DNA of 64,000 nucleotides from Pseudomonas sp. CFBP13508. Its GTDB lineage: Bacteria; Pseudomonadota; Gammaproteobacteria; Pseudomonadales; Pseudomonadaceae. Location: assembly GCF_005233515.1 (NCBI RefSeq), contig NZ_QFZZ01000003.1:746619-810618 (forward strand), read 5' to 3'. This document shows, piece by piece, positions 9,613 to 20,918 of the stretch (position 1 is the first letter of the stretch; each line of letters starts with the position of its first letter). Position numbers and translations under genes: made by a program. The notes under the pieces are model-generated. The model saw nothing but the letters and a program-made list of their open reading frames with translations, had not been told where the DNA came from and did no database searches.

Positions 9613-9633
9613 CAGCAAATCTCGTCGCCGCTC

Positions 9634-10115
9634 ATGCCTATTACACCGATTGCCAGCCGTCCCCACGACCACTCCCATTGCGTGCACAGCGCTTTGTCCG
9701 AGGCCGATACCTTGTGCGCGCAAAAGGGCTTGCGTCTGACTGCCCTGCGCCGCCGCGTGCTGGAACTGGTCTGGCAAAGCCACAAGCCGCTGGGTGCCTA
9801 CGACATCCTCGCTGTGCTCAGCGAACAGGACGGCCGCCGCGCCGCGCCGCCAACGGTGTACCGCGCGCTGGATTTCCTGCTGGAAAACGGCTTGGTTCAT
9901 CGCATTTCGTCGCTCAACGCCTTCGTTGGCTGTGTACACCCGGAACACGCGCATCAGGGCCAGTTCCTGATCTGTCGCGAGTGCCACGCCGCTATCGAAC
10001 TTGAGCAAAAAGTGATCAGCGACGCGATCATCAGCAGCGCCAAAGAGGTCGGTTTCATCGTCGAAGCGCAGACCGTCGAAGTGGTTGGCCTGTGCGCCGG
10101 TTGCCAGGGGGCCTG

Positions 10116-10116
<1 letters not shown>
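9634..10116 (+). CDS. zur: Zinc uptake regulator Zur (Fur family)
   Basis: Zinc-sensing transcriptional repressor of 160 residues. It has an N-terminal winged helix ([28 protein letters not shown]) and a C-terminal dimer/metal domain with [10 protein letters not shown], the structural zinc pair CREC and the terminal CAGC. The paired CxxC motifs are typical for Zur. It is first gene of zur-znuC-znuB, and its TGA overlaps the znuC ATG (TGATG). The N-terminal His-rich stretch ([11 protein letters not shown]) is a plausible extra metal site, but that is inference. Confidence 0.93.
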
Positions 10117-10893
<777 letters not shown>

Positions 10894-10901
<8 letters not shown>

Positions 10902-11682
10902 TTTTCTGTTGTATGCCCTGCTTGCAGGTCTGGCCCTGGCGCTGGTGGCAGGGCCGCTCGGTTCGTTTGTGGTGTGGCGGCGCATGGCCTATTTCGGCGA
11001 CACCCTGTCTCACGCCGCGTTGCTTGGCGTGGCACTGGGGTTTTTGCTGGACGTCAGCCCGACCGTGGCGGTGACGGTCGGTTGCCTGCTGCTGGCGGTG
11101 CTCTTGGTGACGCTGCAACAGCGTCAGCCACTGGCATCCGACACGCTGTTGGGAATTCTTGCACCGAGCACGCTCTCTCTCGGCCTGGTGGTACTAAGCT
11201 TCATGCATGAAGTGCGGATCGACCTGATGGCCTATCTGTTTGGCGACTTGCTGGCGATCAGTCCGAGCGACCTGGCGTGGATTCTCGGTGGCACCGCGGC
11301 GGTGCTGGTGTTGCTGGTGACGCTGTGGCGGCCGCTGCTGGCGGTCACCGTGCACGAAGAACTGGCGCGGGTCGAAGGCCTTCCGGTTGCGGGTTTGCGC
11401 TTGGCGCTGATGCTGTTGATCGCGGTGGTGATCGCCGTGGCGATGAAAATCGTCGGGGTGCTGCTGATCACTTCGCTGCTGATCATCCCGGCGGCTGCGG
11501 CACAGCGTCACGCCCGTTCGCCGGAGCAGATGGCGCTGGGCGCGAGCCTGCTGGGCATGCTCGCGGTGTGCGGCGGGCTGGCGTTATCGTGGTTCAAGGA
11601 CACCCCGGCGGGGCCGTCGATCGTTGTGACGGCAGCCGCGCTGTTTCTGTTGAGTTTTGTTCTGCCCCGTCGTGGGGTGTAG
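10894..11682 (+). CDS. znuB: Zinc ABC transporter permease ZnuB
   Basis: Inner-membrane channel subunit of the zinc importer, 262 residues with seven to eight hydrophobic helices. It belongs to the ABC-3 (MntB/ZnuB) permease family; conserved pieces include [18 protein letters not shown] and the [10 protein letters not shown] coupling region. The ATG at 10894 ([12 protein letters not shown]) is the family start and overlaps the end of znuC by eight bases; longer open frame upstream is only the shifted znuC sequence. Confidence 0.95.
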
Positions 11683-11719
11683 ACTTGGCCGCTTTTTGCG
11701 CAATTAGAGAGTCGCAGGA

Positions 11720-12433
11720 ATGAAGCCGTTCGCCTCCCGTTATCTGCTCCTTGTCGCATTTTCAGTGCTGCTGGGCGCCTGCCAAAGCACGCCGCCGGTG
11801 GCTGAAGTCCCGGATGCGCGGGCTACGGCCATCGCACAGCTGGAGCAAAGCCTGGCCAGCAGCGAACTGGCCACCGCCGAAGACCAGTTAGCCGCGTTAC
11901 AGGCCGACACCCCCAACGATCAATCCCTTGAGCAGTACCAGCGGCAGCTGGCCGAGGCGTATTTGCGCCGCAGCCAGATCGTCCTGCAGAAGGGTGATGT
12001 CAACGCTGCAGCCACTGCATTGAGCCGTGCTCGCGCCCTGATGCCCAAAGCGCCCGCGCTGACCGGCGGCGTCAACGGCGCGATCACCGAAGCGCGCAAG
12101 GCCGAGTTGGAAAAGGCTGAGGCCGCGCTGCTGGCTGCCGAAGCCAGGCCGAAAGCCAAGGTCATCGACCCGACCGCCGAGAGCACGACGGTTGCGTTGA
12201 ACATCGGCGATATTCACAAGCTGCAACGACAACTCGACGCCATCGCCGCCGATGTGGTGAGTTATGAGTGCGCTGTCAGTATCCAGGCCCCGCGCACCGC
12301 AGATTATCCGTGGCTGGCGACGTTGTTGAGCAAGCGAGTAAAGAAGCTTGATCCTGATTTTGATTTGCTGATCGAAAAGCAGATCTTGCGCACAGTGCCG
12401 GCGCAGATGGTTTTAAGCCCGCGCAAGCCATAA
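11720..12433 (+). CDS. Lipoprotein with helical/TPR-like repeats (PA5502-like)
   Basis: A 237-residue lipoprotein precursor. The lipobox LGAC places the acylated Cys at about residue 21, after a hydrophobic signal. The next 120 residues are alanine- and leucine-rich helices with a TPR-like look (LASSELATAEDQLAAL, GDVNAAATALSRARALMP). The C-terminal part has a distinct block SYECAVSIQAPRTADYPWLA. Position between znuB and katE/metN agrees with PA5502. The role is unknown; an outer-membrane or envelope scaffold is one possibility. Confidence 0.8.
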   Translation: MKPFASRYLLLVAFSVLLGACQSTPPVAEVPDARATAIAQLEQSLASSELATAEDQLAALQADTPNDQSLEQYQRQLAEAYLRRSQIVLQKGDVNAAATALSRARALMPKAPALTGGVNGAITEARKAELEKAEAALLAAEARPKAKVIDPTAESTTVALNIGDIHKLQRQLDAIAADVVSYECAVSIQAPRTADYPWLATLLSKRVKKLDPDFDLLIEKQILRTVPAQMVLSPRKP

Positions 12434-12462
12434 AAAGCTTCGTCGGAACGCCGCCCGGAGCC

Positions 12463-12516
12463 GGTTCGCTCCCACAGGTGCAACAGCGTACCTGTGGGAG
12501 CGAGCCTGCTCGCGAA
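12463..12516. repeat. REP element with partial inverted partner
   Basis: A full REP unit lies at 12493-12516 and a truncated opposite-orientation copy (GGTTCGCTCCCACAGG) at 12463-12478. It sits between the convergent lipoprotein and katE ends. Confidence 0.8.
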
Positions 12517-12541
12517 AACGTCCTCTCAGCCAATAAAGATC

Positions 12542-14683
12542 TTAAGCCGGAATCGCCTTGGCCCTAGGCTCCCGCGCCCAGACCCGATGCTCGCCAATCG
12601 CGGCGAAGAACGGCTTGGTCAACGCCCCCACATCCGCGCCCTGCAACAACCCCGCATCCGCATCGAGCTTCAGCAAGTCCTGCAATTGTTTGGCCTCGCC
12701 GTGCAGCGCGATCGCCTTCAGGTGCTTGTACGCTTCCAGCAGGTAATGCAACGCCACTCCATCACCGCTCAACGCAGTAATCGACGCCGCGCCACCCGGT
12801 ACGAACACGGCGTCGAAAGCGATTGAAGGCATGCCTTCCATCGACGCATCCACCGGCAACGCCTTGCCGTCAGCTGTCTTGACTGGCGCCGAGGTCGGGC
12901 CAAGCAGTTTCGCATGGGCGCCTTCGGCTTCCAGCGCTTTCTTCATCGCATCGATGGCTGCAGCGTCAACACCATTGGCAGCAAGGATCGCCACCTTGCG
13001 CGTCTTGATATTGCCTGGCAGCAGGTTGGCCTGGCTCAGCGCTGGCGATTGCTCCAGCGAGGTCTTGCGCACTTCGACCGTGCCTTTGGCTGGTGCCGGC
13101 AAACCGAGGTTCTCCGCCACGCGTTTGGCCAGGGTCAGGTCGATATTGGCAAGGATCTCGTTCACTTCACGGGCACGAATGAACTCACGCTCGACCTTGC
13201 CCAGCTCGAAGCTGTAGGCAGCGATGATGTGCTCTTTCTCGTGGTCGCTCATGCTGTTGAAGAACAAGCGGGCCTGGGAGAAGTGATCGCTGAACGATTC
13301 GCTGCGCTGACGGATCTTCGCTGCGTCGATGCGCTCCGGGTAGCTCTCGAAACCACCGTCCTGTGCCGCCGGCGGGGTTTCTTTCGGCCAGCCGCCGTCG
13401 ATCGAGTTTGGCTCGTAAGAAGCGCGGCCCTTGTCGATGGTGGTGCGGTGCTGTGCGTCACGCTGGCCGTTGTGGAACGGCGCCACCGGACGGTTGATCG
13501 GCAGCTCATGGAAGTTCGGCCCGCCGAGTCGGCTGATCTGCGTGTCGGTGTAGGAAAACAGCCGACCTTGCAGCAGCGGGTCGTTGGAGAAGTCGATACC
13601 CGGCACGATGTGGCCCGGGCAGAAAGCAACCTGCTCGGTTTCCGCGAAGAAATTGTCCGGGTTGCGATTCAGGGTCATTTTGCCCAGTGGCGTAATCGGC
13701 ACGATTTCTTCGGGGATGATCTTGGTCGGGTCGAGGATGTCGAAATCAAAGTCGTGCTCGTTTTCTTCTTCGACGATCTGCACGCCCAGTTCCCATTCCG
13801 GGTAGTCGCCCATCTCGATCGCTTCCCACAGGTCGCGACGGTGGTAATCGGTGTCTTTACCGGCGAGCTTCTGCGCCTCGTCCCACACCAGCGAGCAGGT
13901 GCCGGCGGTTGGGCGCCAGTGGAATTTGACGAAGCGCGATTTGCCCTCGGCGTTGATCAGGCGGAAGGTGTGCACGCCGAAGCCCTGCATGCTGCGCAGG
14001 CTTTTCGGGATCGCCCGGTCGGACATCGCCCAGATGACCATGTGCGCCGATTCCGGCACCAGTGAGACGAAGTCCCAGAACGTATCGTGAGCCGAGCCGC
14101 CGGTGGGGATTTCGTTGTGCGGCTCGGGTTTCACCGCATGGACGAAGTCCGGGAACTTGATCGCGTCCTGAATGAAGAACACCGGCATGTTGTTGCCGAC
14201 CAGGTCGAAGTTGCCTTCATCGGTAAAGAATTTCACCGCAAAGCCGCGCACGTCACGCACGGTATCGCCGGAACCCCTTGGCCCCTGCACCGTGGAAAAG
14301 CGCACGAACACTGGGGTTTTCTTGCCCGGATCCTGTAGGAAACCGGCCTTGGTCAGCGCTGCATGGTTCTCGTAGGTCTGAAAGAAACCGTGCGCGCCAG
14401 TGCCGCGAGCATGGACGATGCGCTCCGGAATGCGCTCATGGTCAAAGTGCGTGATTTTTTCACGCATGATGAAGTCTTCCAGCAGCGACGGCCCGCGCGG
14501 CCCGGCTTTGAGGGTGTTCTGGTTGTCGGCGATCTTCACGCCCTGATTGGTGCGCAGTGCCTGACCGGTGGCGTCCGAACGGAATTCTTCCAGGCTGTCG
14601 AGCTTGGCGTTGGTGTTGGCGCGATCCGGGGTGTCGGTTCCGGCCATCTCGCTTTTATCGGGTGCAGGCTTTTTGATGCTCAT
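12542..14683 (-). CDS. katE: Catalase HPII, large-subunit type
   Basis: Monofunctional heme catalase of 713 residues, the large-subunit clade with a C-terminal class I glutamine-amidotransferase-like (DJ-1/PfpI-like) domain. The catalytic His is in VHARG (about residue 91), the catalytic Asn in VGNNMPVFF near 164 and the proximal Tyr in [11 protein letters not shown]. The C-terminal domain begins around [12 protein letters not shown]. The ATG at 14683 (MSIKKPAP) is chosen, with GAGGAG a short distance upstream. It is divergent from metN. Stationary-phase control is usual for this family but not demonstrable here. Confidence 0.95.
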   Translation of the reverse strand: MSIKKPAPDKSEMAGTDTPDRANTNAKLDSLEEFRSDATGQALRTNQGVKIADNQNTLKAGPRGPSLLEDFIMREKITHFDHERIPERIVHARGTGAHGFFQTYENHAALTKAGFLQDPGKKTPVFVRFSTVQGPRGSGDTVRDVRGFAVKFFTDEGNFDLVGNNMPVFFIQDAIKFPDFVHAVKPEPHNEIPTGGSAHDTFWDFVSLVPESAHMVIWAMSDRAIPKSLRSMQGFGVHTFRLINAEGKSRFVKFHWRPTAGTCSLVWDEAQKLAGKDTDYHRRDLWEAIEMGDYPEWELGVQIVEEENEHDFDFDILDPTKIIPEEIVPITPLGKMTLNRNPDNFFAETEQVAFCPGHIVPGIDFSNDPLLQGRLFSYTDTQISRLGGPNFHELPINRPVAPFHNGQRDAQHRTTIDKGRASYEPNSIDGGWPKETPPAAQDGGFESYPERIDAAKIRQRSESFSDHFSQARLFFNSMSDHEKEHIIAAYSFELGKVEREFIRAREVNEILANIDLTLAKRVAENLGLPAPAKGTVEVRKTSLEQSPALSQANLLPGNIKTRKVAILAANGVDAAAIDAMKKALEAEGAHAKLLGPTSAPVKTADGKALPVDASMEGMPSIAFDAVFVPGGAASITALSGDGVALHYLLEAYKHLKAIALHGEAKQLQDLLKLDADAGLLQGADVGALTKPFFAAIGEHRVWAREPRAKAIPA

Positions 14684-14945
14684 CAGACGTAAACTCCTCG
14701 TTTGGCCCCGGATGCCTTCCGCAGACCCTTGAGTGATTCCCGGGCACGGCACCCAGGGTTTCAAGTCGCTTAAGTAGTGACTGATGAGCGTTTCAGCCGT
14801 TCCGTTTATCTGACCTTTGATCGCGTTATTGCCAAATTGAAGGTTAATTGCGAAATAAATGCTAAGAACCTCTATACGGACAGGCTAAAATGCGCGCCCG
14901 GCTAACCGCTGATCCTTTTCCAACGCGCCCCACAAGGTTCGCTAC
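14684..14945. promoter_or_regulatory. Divergent katE / metN promoter region
   Basis: A 262-base gap holding the promoters of two divergent genes. It is AT-richer than its surroundings (for example AATTGAAGGTTAATTGCG). I see possible -10-like hexamers, such as TAAAAT about 60 bases before metN, but no pair I would call with confidence. Confidence 0.4.
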
Positions 14946-15953
14946 GTGATCGAGTTTCAAAACGTCCACAAGACTTACCGCGTTGCCGGTAAGGATATTC
15001 CCGCGCTGCACCCGACCAGTCTCGCCATCGAGAACGGTCAGGTGTTCGGCCTGATTGGCCATTCCGGTGCGGGCAAAAGTACCCTGCTGCGTCTGATCAA
15101 TCGCCTGGAAGATTCCAGTGGCGGCAAGATCATCGTCGACGGCGAAGAAGTCACTGCACTGGACGCCAACGGCCTGCGCCGTTTCCGCCAGCAGGTCGGG
15201 ATGATCTTCCAGCACTTCAATCTGCTCGCCTCCAAGACTGTCGCCGACAATGTCGCTTTGCCGCTGACCCTGGCCGGTGAGTTGTCGAGCAGCGAAATCA
15301 ACCAACGCGTGGCCGAGTTGCTGGCGCGGGTCGGTTTGTCCGACCACGCGAAAAAGTACCCGGCGCAATTGTCCGGCGGTCAGAAGCAACGCGTCGGCAT
15401 TGCCCGTGCGCTGGCGACCAAGCCGAAGATTCTGCTGTGCGACGAGGCCACCAGCGCCCTCGACCCGCAGACCACGGCATCGGTCCTGCAACTGCTGGCC
15501 GAAATCAATCGCGAACTGAAACTGACCATCGTCCTGATCACCCACGAAATGGACGTGATCCGGCGCGTCTGCGATCAGGTCGCGGTGATGGACGCCGGCG
15601 TGATCGTCGAGCAGGGTCCGGTGGCCGATGTGTTCCTGCATCCGCAGCACCCGACCACCAAGCGTTTCGTCCAGGAAAGCGAGCAGATTGACGAGAGCGA
15701 GCAGCGTGACGACTTCGCACACGTGCCCGGGCGCATCGTGCGTCTGACCTTCCAGGGCGAAGCGACCTATGCGCCGTTGCTCGGCACCGTCGCCCGGGAA
15801 ACCGGCGTCGACTACAGCATCCTCGCCGGTCGCATTGACCGCATCAAAGACATTCCGTACGGGCAACTGACCCTCGCTGTCACCGGTGGCGACATGGAGG
15901 CGGCGTTTGCCCGCTTCACCGCCGCTGACGTTCACATGGAGGTGTTGCGCTAA
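14946..15953 (+). CDS. metN: Methionine ABC transporter ATPase MetN
   Basis: ATPase of the D/L-methionine importer, 335 residues starting at GTG. Walker A is GHSGAGKS at 38-45, the signature LSGGQKQR and Walker [14 protein letters not shown]. The last 85 or so residues form the NIL (ACT-like) domain that binds methionine and inhibits transport (transinhibition), with [13 protein letters not shown] and [13 protein letters not shown] typical of it. It is first gene of metNIQ; its stop overlaps the metI ATG by one base. Confidence 0.94.
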   Translation: MIEFQNVHKTYRVAGKDIPALHPTSLAIENGQVFGLIGHSGAGKSTLLRLINRLEDSSGGKIIVDGEEVTALDANGLRRFRQQVGMIFQHFNLLASKTVADNVALPLTLAGELSSSEINQRVAELLARVGLSDHAKKYPAQLSGGQKQRVGIARALATKPKILLCDEATSALDPQTTASVLQLLAEINRELKLTIVLITHEMDVIRRVCDQVAVMDAGVIVEQGPVADVFLHPQHPTTKRFVQESEQIDESEQRDDFAHVPGRIVRLTFQGEATYAPLLGTVARETGVDYSILAGRIDRIKDIPYGQLTLAVTGGDMEAAFARFTAADVHMEVLR

Positions 15954-16627
15954 TGGCTGACCTGATGAGTTTCTTCGCCAATATCGACTGGTACGAAATC
16001 TGGCTGGCGACTGGCGACACCATGCTGATGCTCGGCGGTTCGCTGCTGTTCACCGTGCTGCTCGGCCTGCCGCTGGGCGTGCTGCTGTTTCTCTGCAGCC
16101 CGCGTCAATTGCTGGAAAACCGTGGCCTCTTCGCGGTGCTGTCGCTGGTGGTGAACATCTTGCGTTCGCTGCCGTTCATCATCCTGCTGATCGTGATGAT
16201 CCCGTTCACCGTGCTGATCACCGGCACCTCGCTGGGTGTGGCCGGGGCGATCCCGCCGCTGGTGGTCGGTGCTACGCCGTTCTTCGCGCGTCTGGTGGAA
16301 ACCGCGCTGCGCGAAGTCGATCGCGGCATTATCGAAGCGACCCAGTCGATGGGCGCGACCACGCGGCAGATCATCATGAACGCCTTGCTGCCGGAAGCCC
16401 GTCCGGGCATCTTCGCAGCGATTACGGTGACAGCGATTACACTGGTGTCCTACACGGCGATGGCCGGTGTGGTCGGCGCCGGTGGTCTGGGTGACCTGGC
16501 GATCCGTTTCGGCTACCAGCGTTTCCAGACCGACGTAATGATCGTCACCGTGGTGCTGCTGTTGATTCTGGTGCAAGTGCTGCAAATGGTTGGCGACCGC
16601 CTGGTCGTGCATTTCTCGCGCAAATAA
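15953..16627 (+). CDS. metI: Methionine ABC transporter permease MetI
   Basis: Inner-membrane channel of the methionine importer, 224 residues with about five membrane helices. The EAA coupling loop is visible as EVDRGIIEATQSMGAT. Hydrophobic N-terminal segments follow a short cytoplasmic stretch, and the last helix ends VGDRLVVHFSRK. It overlaps metN at TAATG, so translation is coupled, and metQ follows 64 bases later. Confidence 0.94.
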   Translation: MADLMSFFANIDWYEIWLATGDTMLMLGGSLLFTVLLGLPLGVLLFLCSPRQLLENRGLFAVLSLVVNILRSLPFIILLIVMIPFTVLITGTSLGVAGAIPPLVVGATPFFARLVETALREVDRGIIEATQSMGATTRQIIMNALLPEARPGIFAAITVTAITLVSYTAMAGVVGAGGLGDLAIRFGYQRFQTDVMIVTVVLLLILVQVLQMVGDRLVVHFSRK

Positions 16628-16691
16628 GCGGTTTTTTAATCAAGAGGCGCGGGCCATTCGCTGGCGGGCGCCCTCACAAGGAGTTAGCTGA

Positions 16692-17462
16692 ATGAAAAAA
16701 CTGATCGCTGCTTTCGCCGCTGTTGCGGCGTTTTCGGCCCACGCCGAGACCCTGACCGTTGCCGCCACCCCGGTGCCGCACGCGGAAATCCTCGAGTTCG
16801 TCAAACCGGCCCTGGCCAAGGAAGGCGTGGATCTGAAGGTCAAGGTCTTCACCGACTACATCCAGCCGAACGTACAGGTAGCGGAGAAGCGTCTGGACGC
16901 CAACTTCTTCCAGCACCAGCCGTACCTGGATGAGTTCAACAAGGCCAAGGGCACCAGCCTCGTCGCCGTGACCGGCGTGCACCTGGAGCCGCTGGGCGCT
17001 TATTCGAGCAAGCTCAAGGATCTGAAAGACCTGCCCGGTGGTGCCAACGTGGTGATCCCGAACGACGCCACCAACGGCGGCCGTGCGCTGTTGCTGCTGG
17101 CCAAGGCTGGCGTGATCACTTTGAAGGATCCGAGCAACATTCTGTCGACCCTCAAAGACATCGAGCAAAACCCGAAAGACCTGAAATTCCGTGAACTGGA
17201 AGCCGCGACCATCCCGCGCGTGCTGACCCAGGTCGATCTGGCGTTGATCAACACCAACTACGCGCTGGAAGCCAAGCTTGATCCGTCCAAGGATGCGCTG
17301 GTGATCGAAGGCAACGACTCGCCGTACGTGAACATCCTCGTGTCCCGCGCGGACAACAAGGACAGCGACGCGATGAAGAAACTGGCTGCTGCGCTGCACA
17401 GCCCGGAAGTGAAGCAGTTCATTACCGAGAAGTACAAAGGCGCGGTGTTGCCGGCGTTCTGA
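16692..17462 (+). CDS. metQ: Methionine-binding protein MetQ (NlpA family)
   Basis: Periplasmic receptor for the MetNI importer, 256 residues. The signal peptide ends at SAHA (about residue 18) without a lipobox Cys, so it is soluble or tethered by its uncleaved signal, unlike the lipoprotein of E. coli. Family motifs include PHAEILEFVKP, NFFQHQPYLDEFN, IPNDATNGGRAL and LINTNYAL. An AAGGAG site precedes the ATG. It ends the operon at a strong terminator. Confidence 0.94.
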   Translation: MKKLIAAFAAVAAFSAHAETLTVAATPVPHAEILEFVKPALAKEGVDLKVKVFTDYIQPNVQVAEKRLDANFFQHQPYLDEFNKAKGTSLVAVTGVHLEPLGAYSSKLKDLKDLPGGANVVIPNDATNGGRALLLLAKAGVITLKDPSNILSTLKDIEQNPKDLKFRELEAATIPRVLTQVDLALINTNYALEAKLDPSKDALVIEGNDSPYVNILVSRADNKDSDAMKKLAAALHSPEVKQFITEKYKGAVLPAF

Positions 17463-17480
17463 TTCAGGTTGCTGCAATGA

Positions 17481-17511
17481 AAAAGGGGACGCCAATGGCG
17501 TCCCCTTTTTT
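17481..17511 (+). terminator. Rho-independent terminator after metQ
   Basis: The stem GGGGACGCC / GGCGTCCCC with a three-base loop is followed by a run of six T, 19 bases after the metQ stop. Confidence 0.93.
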
Positions 17512-17548
17512 GTGTCTGGTGCCTGGCTTGCGACCTGCCTTGAAGCTT

Positions 17549-17696
17549 CCCCTCACCCCAGCCCTCTCCCGAGGGAGAGGGGGCCGACCTTCAAGCTTTT
17601 CGAGCCTGAGTTCGACTCACAATTGCAGGTCGGCGCAATTCGAATAAACACCTCGGTCAGTCCCCTCTCCCTCTGGGAGAGGGTTAGGGTGAGGGG
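17549..17696. repeat. Inverted CCCTCACCC...GGGTGAGGG repeat
   Basis: A unit at 17549-17583 (CCCCTCACCCCAGCCCTCTC then an internal GAGGGAGAGG hairpin) is mirrored by 17662-17696, which ends GGGTTAGGGTGAGGGG. Each arm is itself a hairpin. It is a second class of dispersed intergenic repeat, unlike the REP units, between convergent metQ and sco. Confidence 0.75.
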
Positions 17697-17715
17697 CTAT
17701 TTAGCTTTTGAACTG

Positions 17716-18351
17716 TCAATTGCGCTCAAGCATCGCCGGCAACTGCGCCACCAGCTTGGCATTGTTCAACGGCGCGCGGATAAACCCGCGCTGTGTGCCG
17801 TCCGGGCCGATCACGGCGAGATTGCCGCTGTGATCCACGGTGTAGTTCGGCTTGCTGGTATCGGCGGGAATGAACGGAATGCTCACCGCGTTCGCCACCT
17901 TCTGCAGCTCCTCGATAGATGAAGGCGTCAGGCCAATGAACTGCGGATCGAAGTAGCCCAGGTACTGCTTCAACTGCTTCGGCGTGTCGCGGTTGGGGTC
18001 AACGCTGACCAGCACGATCTGCAATTTATCCACAGCCTCTTTCGGCAATTCACTCTTGATCTGCCGCAGTTGCGCCAGGGTGGTCGGGCAGATGTCCGGG
18101 CAGAAGGTGTAGCCGAAGAACAACAGACTCCACTTGCCTTTCAACTCGTCGATGGCAACTGGTTTGCCGTCCTGATCGGTCATGGTCACGTCCGGCAGGT
18201 TGCGGCTCTGCGGCAGCAGGATAATGCCGGCGTCGATCAGCGCAGTCGGATCGCCCTGGCCTTTGCCGTTCAGCACTTTATTCACGGTAAGCCCGAGGAT
18301 CAGCGCGATCACGGCGACGAGGATGAAGACGGTTTTCTGGGTTCGGGTCAT
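17716..18351 (-). CDS. SCO1/SenC family copper chaperone
   Basis: Membrane-anchored periplasmic copper chaperone for the CuA site of cytochrome c oxidase. The 211 residues begin with one membrane segment ([14 protein letters not shown]) followed by a thioredoxin-like domain. Copper ligands are Cys84 and Cys88 in [10 protein letters not shown] and the His in TVDHSGN. The frame stays open far upstream through ctaB, but the ATG at 18351 overlaps the ctaB stop as ATGA and gives the standard N-terminus. It is the last gene of the aa3 oxidase assembly cluster. Confidence 0.93.
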   Translation of the reverse strand: MTRTQKTVFILVAVIALILGLTVNKVLNGKGQGDPTALIDAGIILLPQSRNLPDVTMTDQDGKPVAIDELKGKWSLLFFGYTFCPDICPTTLAQLRQIKSELPKEAVDKLQIVLVSVDPNRDTPKQLKQYLGYFDPQFIGLTPSSIEELQKVANAVSIPFIPADTSKPNYTVDHSGNLAVIGPDGTQRGFIRAPLNNAKLVAQLPAMLERN

Positions 18352-19247
18352 AGGTTCAACAGTAAGTAGTGGTCTACGAGCAGGGCGATGAACAACAGGA
18401 ACAAGTAATAAATAGAGTACTTGAAGGTGTTGATCGCCGCGTGCGGCCGAGTGCCAAGGTACAGCACCACGGCCCATTGCAGAAACCTTGCGCCCAACAC
18501 CAGCGCACAGACCAGATACAGCGCGCCGCTCATGTGAATCACGTACGGCAGCAGACTCACTGCCAGCAGCGCGAAGGTGTAGAGGAGAATGTGCACTTTG
18601 GTGTAGTGCTCGCCATGGGTCACCGGCAGCATCGGAATGTCGGCCTTGGCGTATTCCTCCTTGCGATGAATCGCCAGCGCCCAGAAATGTGGCGGAGTCC
18701 AAGCGAAGATGATCAGCACCAGCAACAGCGGTTCGGCGCTGACATGGCCGGTGGCGGCGGTCCAGCCCAGCAGCGGTGGCGCGGCACCGGCGAGGCCACC
18801 GATGACGATGTTCTGCGGCGTCGCACGCTTGAGAAAACCGGTGTAGACCACCGCGTAACCCAGCAGTGATGCGAGAGTCAGCCACGCGGTCAATTGATTG
18901 GTGAACGTCAGCAGCAGCGCCTGGCCGAGCAATGCCAGCACCAGGGCGAAGGTCAACGCCGCCGCAGGTGAGACCCGGCCTTCGGCCAGCGGACGTTTGT
19001 GCGTGCGCGCCATTACCGCATCGATGCGCCGATCGACCACATGATTGACCGCCGCCGCGCCGCCGGCGCACAAGGCAATGCCCAGATTGCCAAACACCAG
19101 CACTGTCCACGGCACGCCGGCGCGGGTAGCGAGGAACATGCCGACCAGCGAGGTGATCAGCATCAGCACCACGACTTTCGGCTTGGTCAGCTCCAGATAA
19201 TCGCGCCACAGCGCTTGCGCCGCCCGCTGGCCAATCAGACTCGCCAT
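18348..19247 (-). CDS. ctaB: Protoheme IX farnesyltransferase (heme O synthase)
   Basis: Converts heme B to heme O by adding a farnesyl group, the first step to heme A. The 299-residue protein has about eight to nine membrane helices and belongs to the UbiA prenyltransferase family. The aspartate-rich site is [15 protein letters not shown] (NxxxDxxxD) and a second polar region is [14 protein letters not shown]. An AAAGGAG site precedes the ATG. It overlaps ctaA by 13 bases and sco by four. Confidence 0.95.
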   Translation of the reverse strand: MASLIGQRAAQALWRDYLELTKPKVVVLMLITSLVGMFLATRAGVPWTVLVFGNLGIALCAGGAAAVNHVVDRRIDAVMARTHKRPLAEGRVSPAAALTFALVLALLGQALLLTFTNQLTAWLTLASLLGYAVVYTGFLKRATPQNIVIGGLAGAAPPLLGWTAATGHVSAEPLLLVLIIFAWTPPHFWALAIHRKEEYAKADIPMLPVTHGEHYTKVHILLYTFALLAVSLLPYVIHMSGALYLVCALVLGARFLQWAVVLYLGTRPHAAINTFKYSIYYLFLLFIALLVDHYLLLNL

Positions 19248-20314
19248 GGCGTTTCTCCTTTCAATGCGATGGGCGCGACGACAGGTTTGTGCGCACTCAA
19301 GCGCCAGCGCGCCAGCACCGGTTGGCTCACCCGCAGCAGGCTGGTGCGCGCGTGATAATTGACCAGCACCAGCGTCAGTAACAGCGCCGCGCCGCCAGCG
19401 TTATGCGCGACGGCCACTGGTAGCGGTAGATGAAACAGCACGTTGCTGATGCCAAGGGTGATCTGCGCGGCGAGGGCGATCAGCAGCAACCCGGCCAGTC
19501 GGGTCATGCCTACCGCTTTCAACTGCCAGGCCAGACCGAGCAGTACGACCGTCACCAGCAAAGCGCCGATGCGATGGGTCAGGTGAATCGCCGTGCGCGC
19601 ATCGCTATCGAGTTGTCCGCCGAGATAATTCGGGCCGATGTGCTGGGTCAGGTGAAAACCGTTGGCGAAGTCCGCCTGCGGCAGCCATTGGCCGTGGCAG
19701 GTGGGGAAGTCGATGCAGGCCACCGCTGCGTAGTTGGAACTGACCCAGCCGCCCAAGGCGATCTGGCCGATCACCAGCAGCAGCCCCGCCGTCGCCCAAT
19801 ATTGCAGGCGCTTCGGTACGGTCAGCGCCGGCAGCACGCCGGACAACCTCAGCGTCAGCAGGAACAGCAGACTCAACGTGGCAAAGCCGCCGAGCAAATG
19901 CCCGGTGACCACTTGCGGCCAGAGCTTGAGCGTCACCGTCCACATACCGAACGCCGCTTGGGCGATGACCACCGCCAGCAGAAACAGCGGCAGTTTCACC
20001 GGCTGGCCCGGATGGCGCCGGTTGGCCCAGGCGCGCCCGGCCAAAACTGAAATCAGCAAGCCGAGGGTGCCGGCGAAGTAGCGGTGGATCATCTCGTTCC
20101 AGCCCTTGTGCGCCTCCACTGGCGCGTCAGGGAAATGCAGTTCGGCATGGGCCAGTTGCGCCTCGCTTTTTGGCACGCTGATAAAGCCGTAGCAGCCTGG
20201 CCAGTCCGGGCAGCCGAGGCCGGCGTGGGTCAGGCGCGTATAGGCGCCGAGCAACACCACAATCAGTGCCAGCAGGGTGGCAAACAGCGCGAGGCGAAAT
20301 CCAGGTTTGGCCAT
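19235..20314 (-). CDS. ctaA: Heme A synthase CtaA (COX15 type)
   Basis: Oxidises heme O to heme A in the membrane. The 359-residue protein has about eight helices in two homologous halves. Heme-ligand histidines are expected in MIHRYFAG and LTHRIGAL plus the helices that follow. Cysteine pairs GCPDWPGC and CIDFPTC in external loops match the bacterial CtaA pattern. It is downstream of the PA0111-like assembly gene with a 10-base gap and overlaps ctaB. Confidence 0.94.
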   Translation of the reverse strand: MAKPGFRLALFATLLALIVVLLGAYTRLTHAGLGCPDWPGCYGFISVPKSEAQLAHAELHFPDAPVEAHKGWNEMIHRYFAGTLGLLISVLAGRAWANRRHPGQPVKLPLFLLAVVIAQAAFGMWTVTLKLWPQVVTGHLLGGFATLSLLFLLTLRLSGVLPALTVPKRLQYWATAGLLLVIGQIALGGWVSSNYAAVACIDFPTCHGQWLPQADFANGFHLTQHIGPNYLGGQLDSDARTAIHLTHRIGALLVTVVLLGLAWQLKAVGMTRLAGLLLIALAAQITLGISNVLFHLPLPVAVAHNAGGAALLLTLVLVNYHARTSLLRVSQPVLARWRLSAHKPVVAPIALKGETPWRV

Positions 20315-20324
20315 GACGATGCCC

Positions 20325-20918
20325 TTATCCGATGTTCGACAGTTTCAGCAGATGCCGCAGGTCGTTGAGCAGATCCTTGCCCTTCACATTCGGCTCGTAA
20401 CGCAGCACCAGATTGCCGTGCGGGTCGACGATCCACAGCTGCGGCACGGCTTTGTCGCCGGTGGTCTTGTTGAACATGCCGGCATCCAGCGGATAGCGCT
20501 GCAACTGCGGATATTCGCGGTCGAGTTTGGCGGCGTAATCGGTGCTCAGTGGTTGCGCGGCGGCGAGGGCGTGGCTGGCGCGCCCGGCTTCGCGGCCGAG
20601 GCTGATCTGGATCTGCCGCGCCAGATAAACCAGTTGCTGACAATCGACGGCGCAATCCTTCGGCGCCGTGACCAGAATCTGCCAGCGCTGCTCATCGGCC
20701 TGCACGCCGAGGTCGGCGCGAGTCTGGCCGTTACCGATCAGCTCGCCGTGATAGCTGCGTCCTTCCGGCACCCAGAACTGCAATTTGTACATGCCGGTGG
20801 CGAGCAGCATCGGCCCGACCACGCCAAGGACGATCAGCAACAACTGAATGCGCCCGCGCCGGCGGCTGGGAACGGGTTTGGCCTCAGACATGCTGGGTGG
20901 ATTCATGGCGCTTCCCAT
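20325..20918 (-). CDS. Oxidase-locus membrane protein (PA0111-like)
   Basis: A 197-residue protein with one N-terminal membrane helix (LLLIVLGVVGPMLLATGMY) and a periplasmic domain. The domain has a thioredoxin-like look (QILVTAPKDCAVDCQQL, AVPQLWIVDPHGNLVLRY), with a CAVDC pair where a CxxxC site would be, so it is probably a SCO-related assembly factor; this is inference. The start at 20918 is chosen for its AAGGAG seven bases upstream, although two in-frame ATGs follow. It overlaps the SURF1 gene by 35 bases. Confidence 0.8.
   Translation of the reverse strand: MGSAMNPPSMSEAKPVPSRRRGRIQLLLIVLGVVGPMLLATGMYKLQFWVPEGRSYHGELIGNGQTRADLGVQADEQRWQILVTAPKDCAVDCQQLVYLARQIQISLGREAGRASHALAAAQPLSTDYAAKLDREYPQLQRYPLDAGMFNKTTGDKAVPQLWIVDPHGNLVLRYEPNVKGKDLLNDLRHLLKLSNIG

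Noticed and set aside
17549..17696. Inverted CCCTCACCC repeat as an insertion-sequence remnant
   Set aside because: No transposase fragment or target duplication; it fits a dispersed intergenic repeat.
17716..19209. 497-residue open frame spanning sco and most of ctaB on the minus strand
   Set aside because: The frame upstream of 18351 is a shifted reading of ctaB; the SCO domain begins at the ATG overlapping the ctaB stop.
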